This document shows, piece by piece, positions 15,140 to 23,141 of a stretch of 64,000 bases of DNA. Made by a program: the position numbers and the translations under genes. The stretch's first letter is position 1; each line of letters starts with the position of its first letter. This stretch comes from Actinoallomurus purpureus (lineage in GTDB: Bacteria > Actinomycetota > Actinomycetes > Streptosporangiales > Streptosporangiaceae): positions 1 through 64,000 of the forward strand of contig NZ_JAMXMY010000008.1 of the NCBI RefSeq assembly GCF_024055795.1, read 5' to 3'. Under the pieces are notes generated by a model. It had not been told where the DNA came from and searched no databases. It worked only from the letters and a program-made list of their open reading frames with translations.

Positions 15140-15958
15140 GTGGCCCCGTCCCCCCGCAACCGCGTCATCCGCAGGCTGAGCACGGCCTTCGCCGCGCTCA
15201 CTCTCGCCGGAGGCGTCCTGGCCGCAGGCCCCGCGGCCGGCGCGTCGCCCAACCCGATCACCCACCCCGACAAGGACCACGCCGGCTACAGCCTGGCCGG
15301 ACAGAGCACCGCGACCCCGCTCGTGTCCGGCACGCTCGGCCTCGACGTCTCCAGCCACCAGGGCAACGTCGGCTGGAGCACGGTGCAGAGCAACGGCGCG
15401 CAGTTCGCCTACGTCAAGGCCACCGAGGGCACGTCGTACCAGAACCCGTACTTCTCCCAGCAGTACGTCGGCTCGTACGACGTGGGCCTCATCCGCGGCG
15501 CCTACCACTTCGCGCTGCCGGACAACTCGAGCGGCGCCGCGCAGGCCGACTACTTCGCCGCCCACGGCGGCGGCTGGTCCGCCGACCACCACACGCTGCC
15601 CGGCGCGGTGGACATGGAGTACAACCCGTACGGGGCCACGTGCTACGGCCTCAGCCAGTCCGCGATGCGCAGCTGGATCCACGCGTTCATCAACGAGTAC
15701 CACGCCAAGACCGGCCGCTGGGCGGTCATCTACACCAGCCTGAGCTGGTGGACCAGCTGCACCGGTAACACCGACACCACGTTCGCCACGAACAGCCCGC
15801 TGTGGATCGCGAAGTACTCCACTTCCGCGGGCACGCTGCCGGCGGGCTGGAGCGTCTACACCATCTGGCAGTACGCCGACAGCGGGACGTTCCCCGGCGA
15901 CCAGGACGTCTTCAACGGAAGCTCGTCGCGCCTGCTCGCCCTCGCCGACAACACCTGA
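15140..15958 (+). CDS. Secreted GH25 lysozyme (N,O-diacetylmuramidase)
   Basis: A 272-residue muramidase. AGGAGG lies directly before the GTG at 15140. A Sec signal peptide runs to about residue 35 (LAAGPAAGA). The GH25 barrel is clear: LGLDVSSHQGNVGWSTVQ (catalytic Asp at its start), AFVYVKATEG-type strand AQFAYVKATEG, GAYHFALPD, PGAVDMEYNP (the D-x-E pair with the catalytic Glu) and YTIWQYADSG at the end. It cleaves MurNAc-GlcNAc bonds in peptidoglycan. Together with the amidase upstream it probably remodels or degrades the wall during growth. Confidence 0.92.
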   Translation: MAPSPRNRVIRRLSTAFAALTLAGGVLAAGPAAGASPNPITHPDKDHAGYSLAGQSTATPLVSGTLGLDVSSHQGNVGWSTVQSNGAQFAYVKATEGTSYQNPYFSQQYVGSYDVGLIRGAYHFALPDNSSGAAQADYFAAHGGGWSADHHTLPGAVDMEYNPYGATCYGLSQSAMRSWIHAFINEYHAKTGRWAVIYTSLSWWTSCTGNTDTTFATNSPLWIAKYSTSAGTLPAGWSVYTIWQYADSGTFPGDQDVFNGSSSRLLALADNT

Positions 15959-15980
15959 TCACGCCTGATCACGCCTGACC

Positions 15981-16011
15981 GAGGCGCCGGGGCGGTGGGT
16001 CCCGGCGCCTC
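15981..16011. terminator. 11-bp hairpin terminator between convergent genes
   Basis: GAGGCGCCGGG (15981-15991) pairs perfectly with CCCGGCGCCTC (16001-16011) around a 9-base loop. It serves the lysozyme gene and the convergent dapD. Just before it, TGATCACGCC is repeated in tandem at 15957-15976. Confidence 0.85.
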
Positions 16012-16032
16012 ACGCGTTCGTGCGCCGGATCG

Positions 16033-16869
16033 TCAGGCGCTCAGACCGTGGTCGCGCAGGACGTCGTTGAGCTGCGACTTGTCATGCCGCACCCCCGGCT
16101 CGAGGCGCTTGATGACGAGGACGGCGGGCATCCCGAACGTGCCGCCGGAGAACTCCTTCAGCCGCGTGCCGCCGACGGCGACGCACCAGTCGGGAATGCG
16201 GCCGCGGCCGAGCTGCTCGCCCGTCTCCACGTCGATGACGGGCATCGAGGCGGACAGGTTCGTGCCGGAGCCGACGACCGCGCCCGTGCCCACACGCGCG
16301 CCCTCGACGATCATCGACCGGCTGCCGATCATGGCCTCGTCCCCGATGATGACGGGCTTGGCGTTCGGCGGCTCCAGCACGCCGCCGATGCCCACACCGC
16401 CCGACAGGTGGACGTTCTTGCCGATCTGCGCGCAGGAACCGACCGTCGCCCAGGTGTCGACCATGGTGCCCGAGTCGACGTAGGCGCCGATGTTCGTGAA
16501 CGACGGCATCAGGACCACGCCCGGCGCGAGGTGGGACCCCCATCGGGCGATGGCACCGGGCACCACGCGCACGCCGTCCAGGCGGGTCTTCAGCGGGATC
16601 CGGTCGTGGTAGTGGAAGTCGCCCACCTGCGCGCGGACCATGCCCAGCACCTTGAAGCTCAGCAGGATGGCCCGCTTGGCACGCTCGTCCACGATGACCT
16701 CGTCGGTGGCCTCGTCGACGAACGCCACACGCGCCTGCCCGCCGTCGAGCAGATCGACGGCCGCCACGACGGCGGAACGGGCGTCGGTGTCCTCGGGGCT
16801 CAGGTCCGCCCGGCGCTCCCACAACTCATCGATGACGCTTGAGATCGGGCTGGTGAACGTGTCGGTCAT
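16033..16869 (-). CDS. dapD: Tetrahydrodipicolinate N-succinyltransferase
   Basis: A 278-residue left-handed beta-helix transferase that succinylates tetrahydrodipicolinate in the lysine/diaminopimelate pathway. The start MTDTFTSPISS at 16869 is chosen by family length; the upstream open frame is not coding-like. Hexapeptide repeats are visible (PSFTNIGAYVDSGTMVDTWA, VHLSGGVGIGGVLEP, EAMIGSRSMIVEGARVGTG), with the actinobacterial RWGSHLAPGVVLMP segment. It is divergent from the membrane-anchored lysozyme-like gene, with only 70 bases between, and ends at a shared terminator with the lysozyme gene. Confidence 0.95.
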   Translation of the reverse strand: MTDTFTSPISSVIDELWERRADLSPEDTDARSAVVAAVDLLDGGQARVAFVDEATDEVIVDERAKRAILLSFKVLGMVRAQVGDFHYHDRIPLKTRLDGVRVVPGAIARWGSHLAPGVVLMPSFTNIGAYVDSGTMVDTWATVGSCAQIGKNVHLSGGVGIGGVLEPPNAKPVIIGDEAMIGSRSMIVEGARVGTGAVVGSGTNLSASMPVIDVETGEQLGRGRIPDWCVAVGGTRLKEFSGGTFGMPAVLVIKRLEPGVRHDKSQLNDVLRDHGLSA

Positions 16870-16939
16870 GCCGGTGAGAATAGCGGCGGCGCCACCGGCG
16901 GATGTCCGGTAGGGGGTACGGAGCGGGTACCTTCGTGCC

Positions 16940-17764
16940 GTGATTCGGACGAGAGCGCGGCGGCTGCGGCTCGCCATCATCGCGTTGGTCACCACGCTGG
17001 TCATCGTCGGCGGCGCGGTCGCGCTGTACGTCCACTTCCGCCCCTACCTCCACGGCACCAACTGCGAGGCCCGTACGAGCACCGGGGTCATGCCGCTCGA
17101 CCTCGACCAGGCCGGCAACGCCGCGACCATCGCCGCCGTCGCGCTGCGCAAGAAGCTCCCCGAAGAGGCCGTGATCATCGCGTACGCGACGGCGCTCCAG
17201 GAGTCGCACCTGCGCAACCTCGAAAGCGGCGACCGCGACTCCGTCGGCCTCTTCCAGCAGCGCCCGTCACAGGGCTGGGGGACGGTCACTCAGCTGAAGG
17301 ACCCGGTGTACGCCGCGAACCGGTTCTTCAGCGCCCTCGTAAAGGTCAAGGACTACAGCGGCCTTCCCGTCCACGAGGCGGCCCAGAAGGTCCAGCGCAG
17401 CGCGGACGGCAAGGCGTACGCCCGGCACGAGGAGGACGCGCGGATCATGGCCGCGGCCTACACCGGGCGCGTTCCCGGCGCCGTACGCTGCTGGTACCCG
17501 CCGAACAGGCGCAAGGAGCAGGCGCAGGCGCAGCAGGCCCTCGACACGCTGCGCAAGACGCTGAAGCGGAAGGACACCGGCGACGGGATCAGTGCGGCGA
17601 ACTCCCGCACCGGGTGGACCATGGCGACCTGGATGGTCGCGCACGCCCAGCCCTACGGCCTCCGCGAGGTGCGCTACGCGGGCCGCCACTGGCGGTCGGC
17701 GCAGGGCCACGACGGCTGGACCACGGACGCCCAGGCCCCCGCGGACCGCGTCGTCATCCGCTGA
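16940..17764 (+). CDS. Membrane-anchored protein with lysozyme-like (SLT) fold
   Basis: A 274-residue protein from the GTG at 16940. A basic N-terminus and one membrane helix (about 10-32, LAIIALVTTLVIVGGAVALY) place the rest outside. The segment AYATALQESHLRNLESGDRD then VGLFQQRPSQGWGT strongly resembles the catalytic Glu and the GLFQ.....WG motif of lytic transglycosylases. The C-terminal part (NSRTGWTMATWMVAHAQPYG) looks like a second small domain found in related actinobacterial proteins. A role in peptidoglycan cleavage or wall attachment is likely but unproven. It is divergent from dapD. Confidence 0.68.
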   Translation: MIRTRARRLRLAIIALVTTLVIVGGAVALYVHFRPYLHGTNCEARTSTGVMPLDLDQAGNAATIAAVALRKKLPEEAVIIAYATALQESHLRNLESGDRDSVGLFQQRPSQGWGTVTQLKDPVYAANRFFSALVKVKDYSGLPVHEAAQKVQRSADGKAYARHEEDARIMAAAYTGRVPGAVRCWYPPNRRKEQAQAQQALDTLRKTLKRKDTGDGISAANSRTGWTMATWMVAHAQPYGLREVRYAGRHWRSAQGHDGWTTDAQAPADRVVIR

Positions 17765-17786
17765 GCCCGAGGTCCAGAACCCCGTA

Positions 17787-19238
17787 TCAACCGCGCCAGG
17801 ACCCGACCACGTCCTCAGGGCCCCACAGCAGGTCGATGGACCGGTCGTCGACGTCCTCTCCGAGGCCGCTGAGGGAGGCGACGACCAGGCCGGTCCTCGC
17901 GGGGTCGTATCCGGGAACCTGCGCGACCGCGCGCCGCACGGAGACAAGATCATGACCGTCGAAGCCGCTCGCGAGCCACTTGATCGACCCCGCGAAGGAG
18001 ATCGTGTCGGCGACCGGCGCGCGATCGGCTCCGATCAGGTCGATCTCCGGGTCGAACCGGCGGTTCCACCAGCCACCGACCGCCTCCACATCCGGCCAGG
18101 GCAGCGCCCCCGACAGCGCGGCGAGCTCGAGGGACTGCCGGACCAGCGGCGGGGCGGCGCGACCGCGCCATCCTGTCCAACGGCGTTCGACCAGGCGGAC
18201 CCCTGCTTCCGGGCGTCCCCGACGGGCCTGCTCCTGCACGACTCGCAGAATGCCCAGATAGAGCCGCAGGTTGCTGTCGGCCACCCGATACAACGCCGGC
18301 TTGCCGGGCGTCGTCGACACCGGCTCATCGACGGCCAGAATCTGCTTCTCCACCGCGAGCCGGCGCAACAACGGAGAGAGTGTCCCCGACGGCAAAGCCC
18401 CCTCTCGGCTTCCCGCCGTAGCGGCGATATTGGCGTGAGTACGGTCTCCCGCCCCGACCGCCTCCAGCACCCGCCGCGAGGCGTCCGGGCTCGGGAACTC
18501 CGCCATCAGCGCCGCCTCCGGGACGCTGAACACCGCAGCCGCGGGGTCGGCGGCCTCCTGCCGCAGGAACTCCAATGCGGGCATGCCCTCCGGCCAGGAC
18601 CGTACGATGCCCGGTAGGCCACCCGATACCAGGTGCGCGTCGATCGCATCAGCCGCTCGCAACCCCAGGGCCTGTCCCACGTCGGCGGGGTTCAGCGGCC
18701 CGAGCACCAGGTTGTCGGCCCGTCCGAAGAACGGCCGGTCATAGGCGGTCAGCCGCTCCATCATGTGCAGGTCACTACCGAGCAGCAACAACAGCACCGG
18801 CTTCGATGACAACAACCGATCCCATGCGGTCTGCAACGCCCCGTCGAAGAGACGGTCCTGCTCGGCGAGCCAGGGCAACTCGTCGAGGACGACGATGCAG
18901 GGCCTCTCTGGCACTACCGAGGCGAGTACCCGGAAGGCATCGGGCCAGCTTCCGGTACCGAGCTCCGGAATCAGATCCCGCTCCGCGGGCAACGCCGATT
19001 CCCGCAGATCGTTCAGGAACGAGGCGACCGCTTCGACCGGCGAAGCGCCCTTGGTCGCGGCCGAGAAGACGTAGGGCACACGAGACTGATCACAGAACTC
19101 CTGCACCAGCCGCGATTTCCCCACCTGCCGCCGCCCCCGTACGGCCAGCGCGATCCCGGCTCCCGAAGCCGTCACGCGGTCCAGCCGCTTACCGAGTATG
19201 GCCAGCTCGGTCTTCCTCCCGATGAAACGCGCAACCAT
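17787..19238 (-). CDS. AAA ATPase with DUF234-like C-terminal domain
   Basis: A 483-residue cytosolic ATPase of the archaeal-type ATPase/DUF234 family. Walker A is RGRRQVGKSRLV, Walker B CIVVLDELPWL, followed by LLLLLGSDLHMMERL with the sensor residue. A winged-helix part spans about residues 270-350. The C-terminus (RFDPEIDLIGAD...SFAGSIKW) has the EID and K of a PD-(D/E)xK nuclease fold, but the usual GExKW reads GSIKW, so nuclease activity is doubtful. The start at 19238 (MVARFIG) fits the family; an upstream in-frame start would lie inside the repeat array. Some family members act as cargo or toxin-like ATPases, but the function is unknown. No partner gene is adjacent. Confidence 0.75.
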   Translation of the reverse strand: MVARFIGRKTELAILGKRLDRVTASGAGIALAVRGRRQVGKSRLVQEFCDQSRVPYVFSAATKGASPVEAVASFLNDLRESALPAERDLIPELGTGSWPDAFRVLASVVPERPCIVVLDELPWLAEQDRLFDGALQTAWDRLLSSKPVLLLLLGSDLHMMERLTAYDRPFFGRADNLVLGPLNPADVGQALGLRAADAIDAHLVSGGLPGIVRSWPEGMPALEFLRQEAADPAAAVFSVPEAALMAEFPSPDASRRVLEAVGAGDRTHANIAATAGSREGALPSGTLSPLLRRLAVEKQILAVDEPVSTTPGKPALYRVADSNLRLYLGILRVVQEQARRGRPEAGVRLVERRWTGWRGRAAPPLVRQSLELAALSGALPWPDVEAVGGWWNRRFDPEIDLIGADRAPVADTISFAGSIKWLASGFDGHDLVSVRRAVAQVPGYDPARTGLVVASLSGLGEDVDDRSIDLLWGPEDVVGSWRG

Positions 19239-19249
19239 GACGCCCCCGA

Positions 19250-19298
19250 ATGTAGATCCCATCTACATAGATTGATTCTACATAGATACGCCCTACAT
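19250..19298 (-). promoter_or_regulatory. 15-bp-spaced operator array upstream of the AAA ATPase
   Basis: CTACAT occurs three times at 19263, 19278 and 19293, exactly 15 bp apart. The first two copies sit in the longer identical unit TCTACATAGAT (19262-19272, 19277-19287). The first also forms a perfect 8-3-8 inverted repeat, ATGTAGAT-CCC-ATCTACAT, at 19250-19268. The array lies 12-60 bases before the ATPase start and is unusually AT-rich for this genome. It probably binds a regulator, possibly the ATPase itself through its winged helix. Confidence 0.6.
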
Positions 19299-19358
19299 CA
19301 CGCGGAAGAGCTGATCCGGCTTCGGCGCCCATTGGACTCACTCCCAGAGCGCGGGGAT

Positions 19359-20501
19359 CTACACGCCGAGGCCGCGGCCGATGATCTCCTTCATGATCTC
19401 GGTGGTGCCGCCGAAGATCGTCTGGATCCGGGAGTCGAGGTACGCCTTGGCGATCGGGTACTCGGTCATGTAGCCGTAACCGCCGTGCAGCTGCAGGCAG
19501 CGGTCGATGACCCGGTTGCACAGCTCGGTGTTCCACCACTTCAGCATGGAGGCCTCATCCGTGCCGAGGCGGTCCGCGACGTGCTCGGTGATGCACCGGT
19601 CGGTGAAGGCGCGGGCCACCGTCAGCTCGGTCTTCATCTCGGCCAGCGTGAAGCGGTTGTGCTGGAACCGGCCGATCGGCCGGCCGAACGCCTCGCGGGA
19701 CTTGCAGTACTCCAGGGTCTGCTCGAACGCCTTCTCGGCGCCCGCCAGGGCCGTGACCCCGATCGACACCCGCTCCCTCGGGAGGTTCTGCATCAGGTGG
19801 ACGAAGCCCTGCCCCTCCTCGCCGAGGAGGTTCTCCCGGGGCACACGGACGTCCTCGAAGTAGAGCTCGGCGGTGTCCTGGGCGTGCATGCCGATCTTGT
19901 CGAGGTTACGGCCGCGCTCGAAGCCCTTCATGCCGCGCTCGACGACGAGGAGGCTGATGCCCTGGTGCCCGGCGTCCGGGTCGGTCCGTGCGACGACGAT
20001 GACCAGATCGGACAGGATGCCGTTGGAGATGAACGTCTTCTGCCCGTTGAGGACGTAGTCGCCGCCGTCCCGCACGGCGGTGGTGCGAATGCCCTGCAGA
20101 TCCGAGCCCGCGGCCGGCTCGGTCATGGCGATCGCGGTGATGATCTCCCCGGAGCAGTAGCCGGGGAGCCACCGCCGCTTCTGCTCGTCGGTGGCGAGCC
20201 GGCCCAGGTACGCGCCGTTGATGTCGTTGTGCACCGCGAAGCCGGGGCCGTGGATTCCGGCGCGCGCGAGCTCCTCGTTCAGGACGACGTAGTAGCGGTA
20301 GTCGGGGTCGCCTCCGCCGCCGTACTCGTCGGCGATGTCGATGCCGAGCAGGCCCTGCCGCCCGGCGGCCAGCCACACGTCGCGGGAGACGACGCCGTCC
20401 TTCTCCCACTGCTCGTGGAACGGCTTGATCTCCTTCGCGATGAACGATCGCACCATGTCGCGGAAGGCCTCGTGCTCATCGGTGAAGATCTCGCGCCGCA
20501 C
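19359..20501 (-). CDS. Acyl-CoA dehydrogenase
   Basis: A 380-residue FAD enzyme that introduces the alpha-beta double bond in an acyl-CoA. GGGAGG precedes the GTG at 20501. All family blocks are present: GLLGIDIADEYGGGG, IAMTEPAAGSDL, NGQKTFISNG, ERVSIGVTALAGAEKA, CKSREAFGRPIGRFQ, LQLHGGYGYMTEYPIAK and the C-terminal IFGGTTEIMKEIIGRGL, which contains the likely catalytic Glu. The IFGGTTEI form suggests the long-chain/FadE type rather than short-chain enzymes. It follows the TetR gene on the same strand (67-base gap) and may be controlled by it. Confidence 0.92.
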   Translation of the reverse strand: MRREIFTDEHEAFRDMVRSFIAKEIKPFHEQWEKDGVVSRDVWLAAGRQGLLGIDIADEYGGGGDPDYRYYVVLNEELARAGIHGPGFAVHNDINGAYLGRLATDEQKRRWLPGYCSGEIITAIAMTEPAAGSDLQGIRTTAVRDGGDYVLNGQKTFISNGILSDLVIVVARTDPDAGHQGISLLVVERGMKGFERGRNLDKIGMHAQDTAELYFEDVRVPRENLLGEEGQGFVHLMQNLPRERVSIGVTALAGAEKAFEQTLEYCKSREAFGRPIGRFQHNRFTLAEMKTELTVARAFTDRCITEHVADRLGTDEASMLKWWNTELCNRVIDRCLQLHGGYGYMTEYPIAKAYLDSRIQTIFGGTTEIMKEIIGRGLGV

Positions 20502-20568
20502 CCTCGGCCTCCCTCAGGTTGAACAACCGACGCCGAGTAATTTATCACTTACATGCCGGTCGCTCCGC

Positions 20569-21327
20569 TCACGGCCGGCCGGCGTCGTGCCGGTCCCCGG
20601 CGTCCCGATCGAGCCAGGACTGCAGGCCATCGAGGAGCCGCTCCACCCCGAAGGCGAAGTTGTCGTCCTGCATGGCGTCGACGTTGATCGCGTTGTTCTC
20701 CCGCCACCACGCGCCATAGTTCGGGTAGCGGGAGGCGAGCTCGTCGATGTAGGGCCGCATCTCATCGACCACCTCATCCGCGGTCTTGCCCGAGGGGGCG
20801 ATCGACCTCCTCCACGCCGCCTCCGTCGTGGCCGAGCCGATCGCATGGGACATCAGCAGCGAGCTCGCGTAGGCGACCTGCATGCCCGAGAACCCGGCGG
20901 CCGTCAGCACCCCGACCACTCGATCGCTCATCCGCATCGCGTTGGGACCCACGGCGGGACGGACGCCGAACAGGCCCGTGACCCAGGGATGGCGCAGGAT
21001 CATCGCGCGCAGTCCATGCGCCAAGGCGGCGGCAGCGGTCCGCCAGTCCGCCGCCCCGGCCTCCGGGACCTCGATCTCCCCCATGACCTCGTCGAGAGCC
21101 AGCTCGAGCAGCTCGTCCTTGGTCGCGACGTGCCAGTAGGCCGAGGTGGCCCCGGCGGCGAGCCTGCTGCCGAGCCGGCGCATGCTCAGGCCGTCGAGCC
21201 CCTTCTCGTCGAGCAGCTCGATGGCGGCGCGCACGATCTGCCCACGGCTCAGCGCCGGCTGGCCACCACGTGAGCGCGGCGGCCTGGTCCAGACCGAGTT
21301 CGCGAGGGAATCCGCGTTCGACGACAT
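20569..21327 (-). CDS. TetR-family repressor
   Basis: A 252-residue TetR regulator. GAAGGA precedes the ATG at 21327. The helix-turn-helix is SRGQIVRAAIELLDEKGLDG, then LSMRRLGSRLAAGATSAYWHVATKDELLELALDEV. The HVATK variant and the longer C-terminal domain with helices spanning GVRPAVGPNAMRMSDRVV and GATTEAAWRR-like segments match the TetR_C type found with DHA2 exporters. It is divergent from the MFS gene at 21462, and three 21-bp-spaced repeats lie between them, so it most likely represses that exporter and itself. Confidence 0.92.
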   Translation of the reverse strand: MSSNADSLANSVWTRPPRSRGGQPALSRGQIVRAAIELLDEKGLDGLSMRRLGSRLAAGATSAYWHVATKDELLELALDEVMGEIEVPEAGAADWRTAAAALAHGLRAMILRHPWVTGLFGVRPAVGPNAMRMSDRVVGVLTAAGFSGMQVAYASSLLMSHAIGSATTEAAWRRSIAPSGKTADEVVDEMRPYIDELASRYPNYGAWWRENNAINVDAMQDDNFAFGVERLLDGLQSWLDRDAGDRHDAGRP

Positions 21328-21377
21328 TCGACGTCCTTCACCAGGGGCGGCTTGTCCTTCCAGCCTACCGTCGCTCG

Positions 21378-21432
21378 TACAGTGTTCGAGCAACGCAGTA
21401 CAGCGTTCGAGACGGCTGATACGGTGTTCGAG
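21378..21432. promoter_or_regulatory. Triple direct-repeat operator for TetR/MFS
   Basis: TACAGTGTTCGAG (21378-21390), TACAGCGTTCGAG (21399-21411) and TACGGTGTTCGAG (21420-21432) start exactly 21 bp apart, two turns of the helix. All are in the 134-base region between the divergent TetR and MFS starts. Regular spacing puts all three on one DNA face and suits cooperative dimer binding. Confidence 0.75.
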
Positions 21433-21461
21433 AACATCGCACACCGTACGAACGGACGGTC

Positions 21462-22967
21462 ATGTCGACCCCTCACCCCCGCCGCTGGTGGATCCTCGGC
21501 GTCTTGTGCCTGAGCCTGCTGGTTCTGGTCATCGACAACACGGTGCTCAACGTCGCCATCCCGTCGCTGATCCGCGACATCCACGCGAGCAGCTCCGACA
21601 TCCAGTGGATCATCGACGCGTACATCCTGGTCTTCGCCGGTCTCCTGCTCACTGCGGGCAGCCTGTCCGACCGGCACGGCCGGCGCCGCGGCCTGATCAT
21701 CGGCCTGGTCCTGTTCGGCGGGGCGTCCATCGTCGCCTCATTCGCCGGCAGCCCCGGTCAGCTCATCGCCGCCCGGGCGGCCATGGGAGTCGGCGGCGCC
21801 TTCCTCATGCCGGGGACGCTGTCCATCCTCACCACCGTCTTCGACGACGCGGAGCGCAAGAAGGCCATCGCCATCTGGAGCTCGGTCCTCATGCTCGGCG
21901 CGGTCGGCGGGCCCACCCTCGGCGGCTTCCTGCTGCAGCACTTCTGGTGGGGCTCGGTCTTCCTGCTGAACGTGCCGATCGCCGCCCTCGGCATCATCGC
22001 CGCGCTGCTGATCATCCCCGAGTCGCGCGGGCCCGCGGTCCGCCCGGACCTCGTCGGCGCCCTCCTGTCCATGGCCGGCATCACCGCCCTGGTGTGGGGA
22101 GTCATCAACTCGGCCAAGGACGACTCCTCCGCCGTCCAGACGTTCGGCGGGTTTGCCGTCGCCGTCGTCGCGCTCGCCGCCTTCGCCCTGTGGGAACGGC
22201 GCTGCCCGGAGCCCATGCTGCCGCTCGCCCTGTTCCGCGACCGGAACTTCAGCGGCGCGAGCCTGTCGATCGTCCTGCTGTCGTTCTCCGCCGGCGGCGT
22301 GCTGCTGGCGCTCACGCAGTACCTGCAGTTCGTGCTGGGGTACGGACCGATGAAGGCGGGGACCGCGCTCATCCCCCTCGTCATCGCCGCGATGGCCTTC
22401 AACGGCATCGGAGTGGTCGTCGACAAGAGGTTCGGCGCCCGGGTCGCGCTCGCCGCCGGGCTCGTCCTGCTGGCCGCAGGCTTCGCGGTGCTCCACACGA
22501 TCGCTCCGGGCGACGGCTACCTGAAGCTCTCGATCGCCCTCGTGGTCATCGGAGCGGGCAGCGGAACGGCCGGGCCCGCCGCCTACGGCACGCTGCTGGC
22601 CGCCCTGCCCCCCGAGCGTGCCGGGGTCGGCTCGGCCGTCAACGACACCGTTCAGCAGGTCGGCCAGGCGCTCAGCGTGGCCGTCCTCGGCAGCGTCCTG
22701 ACGGCGGCCTACACCTCCGCCATGCCGAAGGGCGTCACCGGCCCGGCCCGGCACTCGATCGGCGAGGCCCTGGCGATCGCGGCGGCACGCGACGACGCGG
22801 CTCTGGCCCGGACCGCGAAGGACGCGTTCGTCCACGCCATGGCGACCACGTCCATCGTCGGGGTGTTCGGCGGCATCGCCGCCGCCGTCCTCGCCTTCTC
22901 AGCGCTCCGCCCGAAACCTCCTGCGGAACCGGAGAAGACCCCGGAACCGGCCGAGAGCAGCGCGTGA
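21462..22967 (+). CDS. MFS exporter, DHA2 (14-helix) family
   Basis: A 501-residue drug:H+ antiporter-type membrane protein with about 14 helices. Motifs are LVLVIDNTVLNVAIPSL in helix 1 (motif D1), GSLSDRHGRRRGL (motif A), ARAAMGVGGAFLMPGTLS (motif B), and AVGGPTLGGFL plus DWRW-like WWGSVFLLNVPI (motif C area). The C-terminal tail is cytosolic and Pro/Glu-rich. The divergent TetR repressor and operator suggest ligand-induced efflux of a toxic or self-made compound. No biosynthetic gene cluster is nearby. A 10-bp hairpin follows downstream. Confidence 0.92.
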   Translation: MSTPHPRRWWILGVLCLSLLVLVIDNTVLNVAIPSLIRDIHASSSDIQWIIDAYILVFAGLLLTAGSLSDRHGRRRGLIIGLVLFGGASIVASFAGSPGQLIAARAAMGVGGAFLMPGTLSILTTVFDDAERKKAIAIWSSVLMLGAVGGPTLGGFLLQHFWWGSVFLLNVPIAALGIIAALLIIPESRGPAVRPDLVGALLSMAGITALVWGVINSAKDDSSAVQTFGGFAVAVVALAAFALWERRCPEPMLPLALFRDRNFSGASLSIVLLSFSAGGVLLALTQYLQFVLGYGPMKAGTALIPLVIAAMAFNGIGVVVDKRFGARVALAAGLVLLAAGFAVLHTIAPGDGYLKLSIALVVIGAGSGTAGPAAYGTLLAALPPERAGVGSAVNDTVQQVGQALSVAVLGSVLTAAYTSAMPKGVTGPARHSIGEALAIAAARDDAALARTAKDAFVHAMATTSIVGVFGGIAAAVLAFSALRPKPPAEPEKTPEPAESSA

Positions 22968-23009
22968 TCGCGCCGGTCCGACCTCGCCCCCGCGCGTGAT
23001 GCTCGCCGA

Positions 23010-23039
23010 GTGCCGCCCCCGGCGGAGGCGGGGCGGCAC
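23010..23039 (+). terminator. 10-bp hairpin terminator after the MFS gene
   Basis: GTGCCGCCCC (23010-23019) pairs perfectly with GGGGCGGCAC (23030-23039) around a 10-base loop. Confidence 0.75.
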
Positions 23040-23040
23040 C

Positions 23041-23141
23041 GGGAGCACGCGCGGGATGGATCAGGCGGTCAACCAGGCGACGGCATCCACACCACCCGGG
23101 AACACGCGCGCGATGGATCAGGCGGTCAGCCGGGCGACGGC
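23041..23141. repeat. Duplicated 3' end of dapC
   Basis: A 44-base block at 23041-23084 is repeated at 23098-23141 with about four differences. The second copy contains the real end and stop codon of dapC (minus strand), so the first copy is a 57-base-offset duplication of the gene's tail plus flank. It lies between dapC and the MFS terminator and encodes nothing itself. Confidence 0.75.
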
